The notes beneath the pieces were generated by a model. It saw nothing but the letters and a program-made list of their open reading frames with translations. It did not search any database and had not been told where the DNA came from. Positions 47,007 through 55,381 of a DNA stretch of 64,000 nucleotides are shown in pieces. Within the stretch, counting starts at the first letter, position 1; the number at the start of each line of letters is the position of its first letter. Source of the DNA: F22 sp963668535. GTDB lineage: Bacteria; Bacteroidota; Bacteroidia; Bacteroidales; Bacteroidaceae. The stretch lies in the NCBI GenBank assembly GCA_963668535.1, contig OY764867.1, positions 1,798,001-1,862,000 of the forward strand, given 5' to 3'. A program made the translations under genes and the position numbers.

Positions 47007-49175
47007 ATGAGAAAAAGTACAAAAATAAAACAGCACGATATCACGGATTGTGGTGCAGCATGTTTAGCTTCTGCCTGCGCACATTATGGACTTTTAGTCC
47101 CTGTGGCACGTATACGGCAGTATGCGTGTACGGATAAGGATGGTACTAATATATTGGGACTGGTAGAAGCTGCTAACAAATTGGATTTAGTAGCCAAAGG
47201 AGTGAGAGCTGAATCTGAAGCACTTGATATGGTTGTTAAGCCAGCAATTGCACATGTCCAACTTAAACAACAGTTACTTCACTTCGTCGTCATCTATAAA
47301 GTGAGCAAAACTGAAGTGACGTATATGGATCCTGCAGATGGAGAATTTCATACGGTAGATAGATTTGTTTGGGAAAAAGAGGAATGGACTAATATTTTAG
47401 TAATACTAGAGCCACAAGATGGGTTTCAAAAAAGGAATGAAAAAACTAGTTTATTTCAACAATTCTTTGATTTGGTTATACCACATAAAAGAGTTATGTT
47501 ACTAGCGGTACTGGGTGCCATCGTTTTTAGTGTATTGGGTTTGAGTACTTCTATTTATGTGGCGAAGATAGTCGATCAGATATTAATAGATGGAGATATG
47601 CCACTTCTTCATATCATGAGTGCTTTGATGTTGATACTTGTTTTACTACGAGGCTTTATAGGGTACACTAAGAGTGTTTTAGTATTAAAGACAAGCCAAA
47701 GAATAGACTCAAGTTTGATTTTAGGTTACTATAAGCATTTATTAAGCTTGCCTCAATTGTTTTTCGATACTATGCGTACTGGGGAGATTATCTCACGGGT
47801 TAATGATGCCGTAAAGATACGTAATTTTATCAATAGCATATTGATTGAATTAATCGTTAATATCATGGTGCTTTTCTTTGCAACATCTATGATGTTTATT
47901 TACTCTTGGAAACTTGCTCTGATGTTATTAGTATCTATTCCTATATTCTTATTGATTTATACTTTGTATAATCGACATAATAAGAAATTTCAGAGAAAGA
48001 TAATGGAGAGTAGTGCCAATTTAGAGAGCCAACTTGTAGAGTCTATTAGTTCGATAAAAACGATTAAATCTTTTGGCGTAGAGGAGCATTCCAATGTCAA
48101 AACTGAGATGCGTTTTGTAGATCTTTTACGCAGTACCTACGCAACAATTCGGGGAGCAATATTGTCTCAAGAAAGTGTTGAATTAGTTTCTGCTATAGCT
48201 ACTGTTGGACTATTATGGATTGGCAGTCTGTTGGTGATTAATCGAGAGATTACAGCTGGTACGTTGATGTTATTTTATTCTTTGATTAGATATGTCATTG
48301 GCCCAATTGGGGCACTCATCAATGCAAATGCATCTATACAGGATGCTTTAATCGCCGCTGATCGTTTATTTCAAATAATGGATTTGGAACAAGAAGACAG
48401 TGGTCATGTATACCAGACAGAACTCAAACGGGATATGATAGGTGATATAAGATTTGTAGAAGCTAGCTTTAGATATGGAACACGAGAAAATATATTCGAT
48501 AAATTGAATCTAACCATTGCCAAAGGTAAAACAACAGCTATAGTCGGAGAGAGTGGTTCAGGTAAGTCAACACTGATTTCTTTGATTCAAAATTTGTATG
48601 TTATCAATAAGGGGAAGCTTTATATTGGAGATTTAAGTTTGGATCAGATTACTAATGCTTCTTTGAGGAAGTATATAGTAGCTGTACCTCAACATATTGA
48701 GTTGTTTGCAGGAAACGTTATTGATAATATTGCATTGGGTGATGTAACCCCAGATGTGAACCGAGTGTTTGAACTAATAACTCTACTTGGTTTAGATGAT
48801 TTTATCAATAAATTACCTGAAGGATACCAAACGTATATTGGTGAAAATGGGACTACTTTATCGGGTGGAGAGCGACAGCGATTAGCCATTGCTAGAGCAT
48901 TGTATAAAGATCCTGAAGTAATTATACTAGATGAAGCTACCTCGTCTTTGGATTCTATTTCTGAAGCATTTGTCAAGCGTGCTTTAAGAAAATTGGCTGA
49001 TGCTGGCAAGACGATAATTATAATAGCTCATAGGCTAAGTACAGTTCAGTCAGCTGACAGTATTTTAGTAATGAAAGATGGAGCTGTCATGGAAAAAGGG
49101 ACTCATAAGGAGTTGCTTGTCCTAAATGGCGAATATGATAGACTATGGAATGAACAGTATTGTGTCGTTCCTTAA
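47007..49175 (+). CDS. peptidase-containing ABC transporter (C39, bacteriocin-type exporter)
   Basis: 722 residues. The N-terminal C39 peptidase domain (about 1-130) has QHDITDCGAACLAS with catalytic Cys15, His92 in LLHFVVIY and Asp108 in YMDPADG. Six transmembrane helices cover about 160-430. The nucleotide-binding domain has Walker A GESGSGKST (about 514), signature LSGGERQR (about 618), Walker B VIILDEATSSLD and IIAHRLSTV. It cleaves double-glycine leaders and exports the peptide. A matching precursor gene lies 67 nt downstream. Confidence 0.94.
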   Translation: MRKSTKIKQHDITDCGAACLASACAHYGLLVPVARIRQYACTDKDGTNILGLVEAANKLDLVAKGVRAESEALDMVVKPAIAHVQLKQQLLHFVVIYKVSKTEVTYMDPADGEFHTVDRFVWEKEEWTNILVILEPQDGFQKRNEKTSLFQQFFDLVIPHKRVMLLAVLGAIVFSVLGLSTSIYVAKIVDQILIDGDMPLLHIMSALMLILVLLRGFIGYTKSVLVLKTSQRIDSSLILGYYKHLLSLPQLFFDTMRTGEIISRVNDAVKIRNFINSILIELIVNIMVLFFATSMMFIYSWKLALMLLVSIPIFLLIYTLYNRHNKKFQRKIMESSANLESQLVESISSIKTIKSFGVEEHSNVKTEMRFVDLLRSTYATIRGAILSQESVELVSAIATVGLLWIGSLLVINREITAGTLMLFYSLIRYVIGPIGALINANASIQDALIAADRLFQIMDLEQEDSGHVYQTELKRDMIGDIRFVEASFRYGTRENIFDKLNLTIAKGKTTAIVGESGSGKSTLISLIQNLYVINKGKLYIGDLSLDQITNASLRKYIVAVPQHIELFAGNVIDNIALGDVTPDVNRVFELITLLGLDDFINKLPEGYQTYIGENGTTLSGGERQRLAIARALYKDPEVIILDEATSSLDSISEAFVKRALRKLADAGKTIIIIAHRLSTVQSADSILVMKDGAVMEKGTHKELLVLNGEYDRLWNEQYCVVP

Positions 49176-49242
49176 CAGTAGAAGATAAGGAGAAGCTGAA
49201 CACCTTGAAATATAGTAGGCAAAACTAATAAAAATATTTAGT

Positions 49243-49398
49243 ATGACTAAATTGACAAATTATACTCAAAGTTTGAGTAAGGATGAGATGAAAGAAGTTT
49301 ATGGTGGAAGCTGGTTCGGTGATGCATGGAGTTGGATTAAGGCTCATGTTAAAATTACGGTGTTCACAGCTGATAGAGATCCAGATAGACCATATTAA
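49243..49398 (+). CDS. double-glycine leader peptide precursor (bacteriocin/signal-like)
   Basis: 51 codons from the ATG at 49243. The leader (residues 1-22) ends LSKDEMKEVYGG, the class-II double-glycine form cut by C39 peptidases, with the expected hydrophobic positions at -4, -7 and -12. The predicted mature peptide is 29 residues, beginning SWFGDAWSWIKAHVK and ending DPDRPY. It is Trp-rich, has no Cys, and shows an amphipathic start and a charged tail. Its position right after the C39 exporter makes it the obvious cargo. Antibacterial or signalling role unknown. Confidence 0.8.
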   Translation: MTKLTNYTQSLSKDEMKEVYGGSWFGDAWSWIKAHVKITVFTADRDPDRPY

Positions 49399-49407
49399 TT
49401 TTTTTAG

Positions 49408-49433
49408 CCCATGTGGATTTGATTCCACATGGG
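49408..49433. terminator. hairpin after the peptide gene
   Basis: CCCATGTGGA and TCCACATGGG, 10 bp with a 6-nt loop, 10 nt after the peptide's stop. No T run follows on the plus strand, so it may be a processing or partial-attenuation hairpin that raises peptide mRNA over downstream mRNA. Confidence 0.55.
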
Positions 49434-49451
49434 TTGATAATTGTAGTATAT

Positions 49452-50387
49452 ATGAATAAAATAGTATTAGTAATCTTCTCTTTGTTTTTTGTCAACACAT
49501 TGTGTATTGGTAAAAATCTTCGTTTTGATATTTGCACATCAAAAGGCGAATCTATAGCTTATTGTAACTTGTTGATTAATAATAGGGTTTGTGGAATTTC
49601 AGATTCACATGGTGTATGTTTTATAGAGCTGGAAAAACTTCATGAAGGCGATACAATTAAGTTTTCTAGTTTAGGCTTTCATCCACAGGATGTTGTTGTA
49701 GATCAATCTGTTTTGACACAAAGCAAACTTTGTGTAACCTTGTATGAGAAAATGTATAGTGTGGATGAAGTTGAAGTCGTTGGTGAATTCAATCCCGTGA
49801 AATTTCTGAAAAAGAAAAAGAAGCGCTTTTTAATGCCATACACTAAACCTAGAGTCTTTTCTGCCGATGTAAGTGTTTACAAACGTGTTAATGGCAAGGA
49901 TTCTTTAATTCAATCAAAAGTGAATTTGGAATATCGTGGAGTGAAATCAAAAATACTTGGGTCATCTAAACTTGATTCATTAATTCAGAGAGATGTTATT
50001 TGGAGTTACGGTAGATCTACGCAGCAACCGTATAATTTTTGCTTTGCTAAATTCAGAAAATACTTTGATGTTCAATATCTTGGAAAATATAATAAGCAGT
50101 ATGTTTTCTCTTGTGTGTTGAAGGCAAAGTATTTTGATAAGAAATATTTTAATTACCCCGCTGGTAGCAAATATGAAATAGAGTTTCGTGTTGATGATGA
50201 AGGCTATGTGACGCATGCAGATTATCATTCAGTGATAAATGATGAATCTAGGAAGAAATCTAGCTATATAGCTCATGTAGATTATGGGCATATAGACAAT
50301 AAAATGGTACCAAGCTTCATAAAAATCATATTTTACAATACGTTTGATACATTTGTGATTGTACCTAAAGAAGCTTGTTTTGATTAG
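49452..50387 (+). CDS. secreted CarboxypepD-regulatory-like protein (paralogue B)
   Basis: About 311 residues from the ATG at 49452; the longer frame begins with GTG inside the hairpin. Signal peptide MNKIVLVIFSLFFVNTLCIG, CarboxypepD-like domain (GESIAYCNLLINNRVCGISDSHGVCFI; IKFSSLGFHPQDV) and a basic stretch (KFLKKKKKRF). An unrecognised C-terminal region follows that is shared with the gene at 33993. Last gene of the peptide locus, 53 nt after the peptide stop. A periplasmic partner or immunity-type role is conceivable but unproven. Confidence 0.7.
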   Translation: MNKIVLVIFSLFFVNTLCIGKNLRFDICTSKGESIAYCNLLINNRVCGISDSHGVCFIELEKLHEGDTIKFSSLGFHPQDVVVDQSVLTQSKLCVTLYEKMYSVDEVEVVGEFNPVKFLKKKKKRFLMPYTKPRVFSADVSVYKRVNGKDSLIQSKVNLEYRGVKSKILGSSKLDSLIQRDVIWSYGRSTQQPYNFCFAKFRKYFDVQYLGKYNKQYVFSCVLKAKYFDKKYFNYPAGSKYEIEFRVDDEGYVTHADYHSVINDESRKKSSYIAHVDYGHIDNKMVPSFIKIIFYNTFDTFVIVPKEACFD

Positions 50388-50748
50388 ATTAAAGACCAAT
50401 ACTTTTTCTTATTTAAGAAAGTTGATTATTTTCATCAGTTTTGTTATACCTCTTGTTCTAATGCTCTAATGATCACGTGATTTGTGATTTAGAATAAAAT
50501 CAAGAATTTGTGTTTATTCCTGATGATGAATTTTAAATCAAAAGCCTGAAGTTGGATTACAATTTGGGTAGTGTAAAGTCTCAAAAACCTGAAATCCTTG
50601 ATCATAATTATATAGTTAATGATGATATGCGAGAGTCAATCTCTCATCAATTCTCTTATAGTGAGTCATTGAATTTTATAATCTCTATGTTAGTTCCCTC
50701 GCCTTTTCTCTCTAGGGCGGGGGAAACGTATCTGATAGCCCCAATACA
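50388..50748. other. intergenic region with shared hairpin
   Basis: No gene. 50678-50748 is the 3' flank of the HTH gene and is duplicated at 45338. CCCTCGCC near 50697 pairs imperfectly with GGGCGGGGG near 50715; the copy at 45355-45387 is a perfect 8-bp pair. Elsewhere nothing notable. Confidence 0.5.
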
Positions 50749-51414
50749 TTAAAACCCTTTCATCAACTTATCCAGTTGACTAGGCGTACCTTTCTCGCCA
50801 GTAATGCGGAGATACAACTCACTACGCGCCATGCTTATTGCCGACTTGGAACGCCCAACAAGTTGTGCGATTTGCACTGGCGCTAATTCACATTTCACCA
50901 AAATACAGATTCTATACTGTATCAAACTGAGTTTAGGATGAAAGTCCAGCAACTTAGTACGGAAATAGGGTAGGGCTTCCTGAAAGGTTTCTTTAAACTG
51001 TTCCCATTCGTCCTCAGATAGTGGACGATCTCCTTTATCTAAACAATCCAGTATTTGCAGGTAGATGGAGGAGGCTTTTAAGGCTTCCAAGCCTTCGCTG
51101 CCCACAGGCTCACCAATGCCTGCTTGTTCTAGGAGCTGTTGTTCCATTAAGAGACGTTTCCTTTTTTCTTCTTGTATCTTGAGGTCCTTTCGATAACGGA
51201 TGGTAAGTATGATCCAAGCTGCCACAAGGTTGATGGCGGCGATGATGCATACGAGGGTAAAACGACTCCACACCATTTCGTCATGGTGTATTTGTTCGAC
51301 CTGCATGTAGTGCTGTGCCATATTCACCAAGGCTGAATCGTTGGGCATGGTGGAATGGTTGCGCACAGCTTCTAGTAGTTGCTCTAGGGTCTTATGGGCT
51401 TGTAGGGTAGTCAT
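50749..51414 (-). CDS. membrane-anchored HTH protein of the O-acylation operon
   Basis: 221 residues. A transmembrane helix at about 52-72 (TLVCIIAAINLVAAWIILTIRY), a coiled coil at 75-100, and a C-terminal helix-turn-helix (LAPVQIAQLVGRSKSAISMARSELYLRI). It resembles the C-terminal half of the TPR-TM-HTH regulator at 40338-42094 without the TPR repeats. Its ATG overlaps the MBOAT stop by one base (TAATG), so it is co-translated with the acyltransferase. Probably regulates envelope genes, perhaps this operon. Confidence 0.75.
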   Translation of the reverse strand: MTTLQAHKTLEQLLEAVRNHSTMPNDSALVNMAQHYMQVEQIHHDEMVWSRFTLVCIIAAINLVAAWIILTIRYRKDLKIQEEKRKRLLMEQQLLEQAGIGEPVGSEGLEALKASSIYLQILDCLDKGDRPLSEDEWEQFKETFQEALPYFRTKLLDFHPKLSLIQYRICILVKCELAPVQIAQLVGRSKSAISMARSELYLRITGEKGTPSQLDKLMKGF

Positions 51415-52910
51415 TAGAATTGGAAGTAGATAAAGGGTTGAATATCTGTGCTACGCATCTGAATAATGACCCATATCACGACGAGCATGACGACCGCTTT
51501 GGCAATCAATGGCATATTGGTGAGTTGGGTCGCTGCTGTATCTTTCCAAGGACGTGGAATAAAGTGAATCAGGTAGCCAAGAAGCATCATGGCCAATACT
51601 CGCCAATAACCTGTTATGACTTGTGATAAGAGTTCGGGGTGAAAGGCGGTGGTAATCTGCGCAATCATGTCGTGTGAATTCTGAAAGCTGGTATTGCGAA
51701 AGAATATCCAGCAGAAACACACGAAGTGAAAGGTGATAACGATACCCAGTACACGTCGCCATGCAGGGAGTACCGTGCCTTTTTTGATACCCATTAGCTT
51801 CATCCACACTTTATGAATGGCCAAAGCGATGCCGTGCAGCAAGCCCCAGAAGACAAAGTTGAGCGATGCCCCATGCCATAGTCCACCTAAGAACATGGTG
51901 ATAATGAGGTTGAGATATTGACGGAACTTTCCCTTGCGGTTTCCCCCCAAGGAGATGTAGAGGTAATCGCGTAACCAGCTCGATAAGGAGATATGCCAAC
52001 GACGCCAGAAATCGGTGATGTCTAACGAGCGATATGGGGAGTTGAAGTTGATCGGAAAGCGGAATCCCAGTAGCAAGGCTAGGCCGATGGCCATATCGCT
52101 ATATCCCGAGAAGTCGCAATAAATTTGCAAGGCATAGCCATAGACACCCAATAGATTCTCCAGACCCGAGTAGAGGGTCGGGTTCTCAAAGATACGTTCT
52201 ACAAAGTTGACGCTGATATAATCGGAGATAATGACTTTTTTTATGGCTCCACAGAGGATAAAGAATAATCCTTGCCCCAGCATAACTTTAGTGACCATCA
52301 GCGGTTGGCGTATCTGCGGAATGAAATCGCGGGCACGGACGATGGGACCAGCTACGAGTTGAGGGAAGAAACTCACATAGAAGGCATAGTCTAGTAGATT
52401 AGACAGTGGTTTGATGTCTTCTCTATATACATCGATAGTATAGGATAGCGATTGGAAAGTAAAGAATGAGATGCCCACAGGCAAGAAGATATTCAAGTCG
52501 TGGAATGGGTTGTTGATAAGGTCTGCTACTAGGTGTCCCAAGAAATTGGTGTACTTGAAATAGCCCAGCATGCCGAGGTTAATAATCAAGCTGAGAGTCA
52601 CCAATAATTTTCGTTTGGTCTTGTCTGAGATCTGTGCCATTTTCTTGGCTATCAAGAAGTCACTAATCGTTACAATGGCCAATAAGAAAAAGAAGAATCC
52701 ACTACTTTTGTAATAGAAGTAGTATGAGAATGCGGTGACAAATAGCAGACGCATAGGCAACTGCTTTCTCAGGAGATAATATATCAATATAAATCCTGCA
52801 AATAGCCATAAGAACAATCCACTATTAAACAGAATAGGTTGGGTAGGATCGTAGCATAATAGATTGCTCAGATGAGATATCCAAGAATTGTTCGCAATGA
52901 GTAGATTCAT
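51414..52910 (-). CDS. MBOAT-family O-acyltransferase (AlgI/DltB-like)
   Basis: 498 residues from the ATG at 52910, which overlaps nothing and begins MNLLIANNSWISHLSNLL; a longer frame to 53009 would overlap the SGNH gene. About 10-12 helices. GLFFILCGAIKKVIISDYI, YCDFSGYSDMAIGLALLLGFRFPINFNSPY, DFWRRWHISLSSWLRDYLYISLGGNR and MFLGGLWHGASLNFVFWGLLHG with the catalytic His are diagnostic. It moves acyl groups (probably acetyl) across the inner membrane for surface-polysaccharide modification together with the two SGNH proteins. Confidence 0.93.
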   Translation of the reverse strand: MNLLIANNSWISHLSNLLCYDPTQPILFNSGLFLWLFAGFILIYYLLRKQLPMRLLFVTAFSYYFYYKSSGFFFFLLAIVTISDFLIAKKMAQISDKTKRKLLVTLSLIINLGMLGYFKYTNFLGHLVADLINNPFHDLNIFLPVGISFFTFQSLSYTIDVYREDIKPLSNLLDYAFYVSFFPQLVAGPIVRARDFIPQIRQPLMVTKVMLGQGLFFILCGAIKKVIISDYISVNFVERIFENPTLYSGLENLLGVYGYALQIYCDFSGYSDMAIGLALLLGFRFPINFNSPYRSLDITDFWRRWHISLSSWLRDYLYISLGGNRKGKFRQYLNLIITMFLGGLWHGASLNFVFWGLLHGIALAIHKVWMKLMGIKKGTVLPAWRRVLGIVITFHFVCFCWIFFRNTSFQNSHDMIAQITTAFHPELLSQVITGYWRVLAMMLLGYLIHFIPRPWKDTAATQLTNMPLIAKAVVMLVVIWVIIQMRSTDIQPFIYFQF

Positions 52911-52911
52911 A

Positions 52912-53814
52912 TTAGTAAGCCATATTTTGGTTGTAGGTATTGATGATAGCATCATAAAACAATTCTCCTTGCAGTTTATAGCCATCTCTATAATAGTGGA
53001 TGTGGTCATGGCGCATCAAAGCCGCTTTGTTCCAGTTGATACATGCCTGCTTGTTGCCCGCAAGGGCGTAGAGATCCCATAGGGCGAGATGCTTCGTCTT
53101 GGCAAAGTCACGGATGGCATTGGCTACTTTGATGGTCCTAGTGTTGACGATGTAGTATCGACCTCGTCTACGACTATACCGTCTGATATATGACCCAGGA
53201 GGTGTCGTCATGATGATGGGGGCATGAGGCATGCGGGCACGAATAGCTTGTAGCAACTCATCCATTTGTTTCTCGTGCACATTGCTGCGATAGTTTCTAT
53301 CGTGGCTTTCGTTGGTACCAAAAGACATAATGACCATATCGGGATGAATTTGAGCCACTTTATTGAGTAGTCCCGATTTGAGATACGATTTGCAAGTTGC
53401 TCCATTAATCCCAAAATCTTTATAAGCTATAGGACCAAAAGCTTCGGTGAGAAGTCCTCCTGTGGTTTGTGGAAAAATATGCCCGCGGATATGGCTATCA
53501 CCAATATGTACAATACGCATAGAATCGAGTGTAACGCCCAAACGAGTCATGGATAGTCGTTGCCACAGTGCGTGTAATGGTTCTCCATTGTCTCGAATGA
53601 TATTGGGTATCGTATCACTAAATGGTTTGGGCAAATCAATCGGTAAAATAGGCACTTTGCGTGTGCGTCCCAAAAAGGGCAATCGCTTAGCGGGATGTGC
53701 TTGGTCCATTATTACAGCACTGGCAGGCAGCCTGTCTTGAGCCAATAAAACGGTTATTGGCATAAGACAAATGACAAGCAGTGTGTATTTACATATCTTG
53801 TGTAATCTGGTCAT
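52912..53814 (-). CDS. SGNH/GDSL-type hydrolase, O-acetylation partner
   Basis: About 300 residues from the ATG at 53814 (53829 also possible); signal peptide MTRLHKICKYTLLVICLMPITVLLA. Blocks of the SGNH fold: MRIVHIGDSHIRGHIFP (Ser), KDFGINGATCKSYL (Gly), MSFGTNESHD (Asn) and HDHIHYYRDGY (Asp-x-x-His). Catalytic residues intact. It overlaps the end of the next SGNH gene by 26 nt. Periplasmic. Confidence 0.85.
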   Translation of the reverse strand: MTRLHKICKYTLLVICLMPITVLLAQDRLPASAVIMDQAHPAKRLPFLGRTRKVPILPIDLPKPFSDTIPNIIRDNGEPLHALWQRLSMTRLGVTLDSMRIVHIGDSHIRGHIFPQTTGGLLTEAFGPIAYKDFGINGATCKSYLKSGLLNKVAQIHPDMVIMSFGTNESHDRNYRSNVHEKQMDELLQAIRARMPHAPIIMTTPPGSYIRRYSRRRGRYYIVNTRTIKVANAIRDFAKTKHLALWDLYALAGNKQACINWNKAALMRHDHIHYYRDGYKLQGELFYDAIINTYNQNMAY

Positions 53815-55288
53815 AATGTTTTTTTCCATATTCCAATGAATTAAACAGCAGACGTGCGATACGCTTGCCACCTAAGAAATTAATATGTGTGTAGTCTTGG
53901 TTGGCCAATGCTGGTTTATGATTGACCATCTCAACAATGCTGCCCTCGCCACCCATTGCTTGGTACATATCCCAAAAGGCGATGTGGTTTTCTTGGGCTA
54001 TTTCTTTTTGGTATTCCATCAAACTAAGTACGCCAGGCATGGTGCGCATATCTCCATTACCATCTTTATATTCGCGATCCCCTATACCGACAAGCAAGAA
54101 ACCAGCTTCTGGATATTGCTTTTTTAATCGACGGATAATGCGGCTCATCATGTGTACATAGTAGGTGTAATTTGTCACGTCTCTCGTTGCGACATTCAGT
54201 CCGTATTGCAACACGATTAAATCGTATGGGCGTTCTTGGTCGAAACGCTTCATTGTGGCATAAGGCAAAGTAGCTAGATGCACGCCAGCCGATCCTTGCA
54301 TGGCCAAATTATCAAGAATGATGCCTGTGGTATCTTCCATGGTCACTCCATAAAATCTGAGTGATGGCAATGAATCGTTTTGTGCTTCTGCGTGAACAGT
54401 CCATCGCACACGCTGCATAGGCGATACGATGGTGCGCGACTGCATCTGTTTGTTGGGTTCGATTGAGAAATCTTTCAGAATATGTCCATTGACACTGGCT
54501 GTCAGATGAAATGGTCGGTTATTTTGAAAGAATATTTGAGAGCGTTGGCAACTGTCTAGGTGTGCGTATCGCTTTTTTTGTCCTTTGAGTTGAATATAGG
54601 CCAGTGAGTCGGGGCAGAAATAGCGGCCGTTCAGACTCTGTGCATCGCGATAGAAATCTATCGTATCGGAAAACATATGGCTTTTCCAACCATTAAAACT
54701 GTGGATGACCGACCGGCGAAATCGAGGAAAGGCATTGGCTATATCCATGAAGCCAACTCCTGCGCCACCATATTCTTCTTGTAAGAACATGCGTAAATCG
54801 GCGGTTAGAATATCTCCTTGAATAAACGAATCGCCATAGTAAGCAATGCGCACTGGGCGTCTCTTTTGAGCTAACTTTTGGAGAGCATTGTAGAAAGGCT
54901 TCATGCCTCTTTCCAAACTGTCGGCATAGTCCACGATGGGGGTTACTCCTTGTGGGGGAGTGCATGTGGCTAGATGTTCGCGTAGACGTTCTGATATATA
55001 AGTTGGTGCAGAAGGCTCATGGACAACAGGGGGGGCTGTTGTCTTGTCTTCTTCCTTAGCTTCTTTTTCCTCTTCTTCGGGCAATGCGGTATCTGGTTGC
55101 CATGTCTTGGTGGATGCTAAAAGGTCGCTTGGAGTATCTTCGGGAGTAGATACTCGTATATCCGAGAGTATATCGACGGGTCTTAATTGGATCCCCATCA
55201 CTTGCATCGGTGGCAGCCAATACAGCAGTATTAACCCTCCAATGACGAGGATTACTAATTGTACGACTTGATTCAGATAATTCTTCAT
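53789..55288 (-). CDS. SGNH/GDSL-type membrane-anchored protein
   Basis: 499 residues. N-terminal anchor (VVQLVILVIGGLILLYWL), then a low-complexity Glu/Lys/Asp stretch (about 60-95). The SGNH core follows: RIAYYGDSFIQGDILTADLR (Ser), DLIVLQYGLNVATRD (Asn) and NQDYTHINFLGGKRIA (Asp-x-x-His). First gene of an operon SGNH1 - SGNH2 - MBOAT - HTH, analogous in content to AlgJ/AlgX plus AlgI systems. Its acceptor glycan is unknown. Confidence 0.85.
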   Translation of the reverse strand: MKNYLNQVVQLVILVIGGLILLYWLPPMQVMGIQLRPVDILSDIRVSTPEDTPSDLLASTKTWQPDTALPEEEEKEAKEEDKTTAPPVVHEPSAPTYISERLREHLATCTPPQGVTPIVDYADSLERGMKPFYNALQKLAQKRRPVRIAYYGDSFIQGDILTADLRMFLQEEYGGAGVGFMDIANAFPRFRRSVIHSFNGWKSHMFSDTIDFYRDAQSLNGRYFCPDSLAYIQLKGQKKRYAHLDSCQRSQIFFQNNRPFHLTASVNGHILKDFSIEPNKQMQSRTIVSPMQRVRWTVHAEAQNDSLPSLRFYGVTMEDTTGIILDNLAMQGSAGVHLATLPYATMKRFDQERPYDLIVLQYGLNVATRDVTNYTYYVHMMSRIIRRLKKQYPEAGFLLVGIGDREYKDGNGDMRTMPGVLSLMEYQKEIAQENHIAFWDMYQAMGGEGSIVEMVNHKPALANQDYTHINFLGGKRIARLLFNSLEYGKKHYDQITQDM

Positions 55289-55305
55289 GCGCTAAATTTT
55301 ACCGA

Positions 55306-55313
55306 CAAAAATA
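55306..55313 (-). promoter_or_regulatory. -7 box of the O-acylation operon
   Basis: TATTTTTG on minus, 18-25 nt before the first gene's ATG. No good -33 element. Confidence 0.5.
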
Positions 55314-55381
55314 CGATTTTTTTTTGTATCTTAGTGCCCGCAATTTGATTTACTAAACCAAATACATTCAATCGACCGCTT

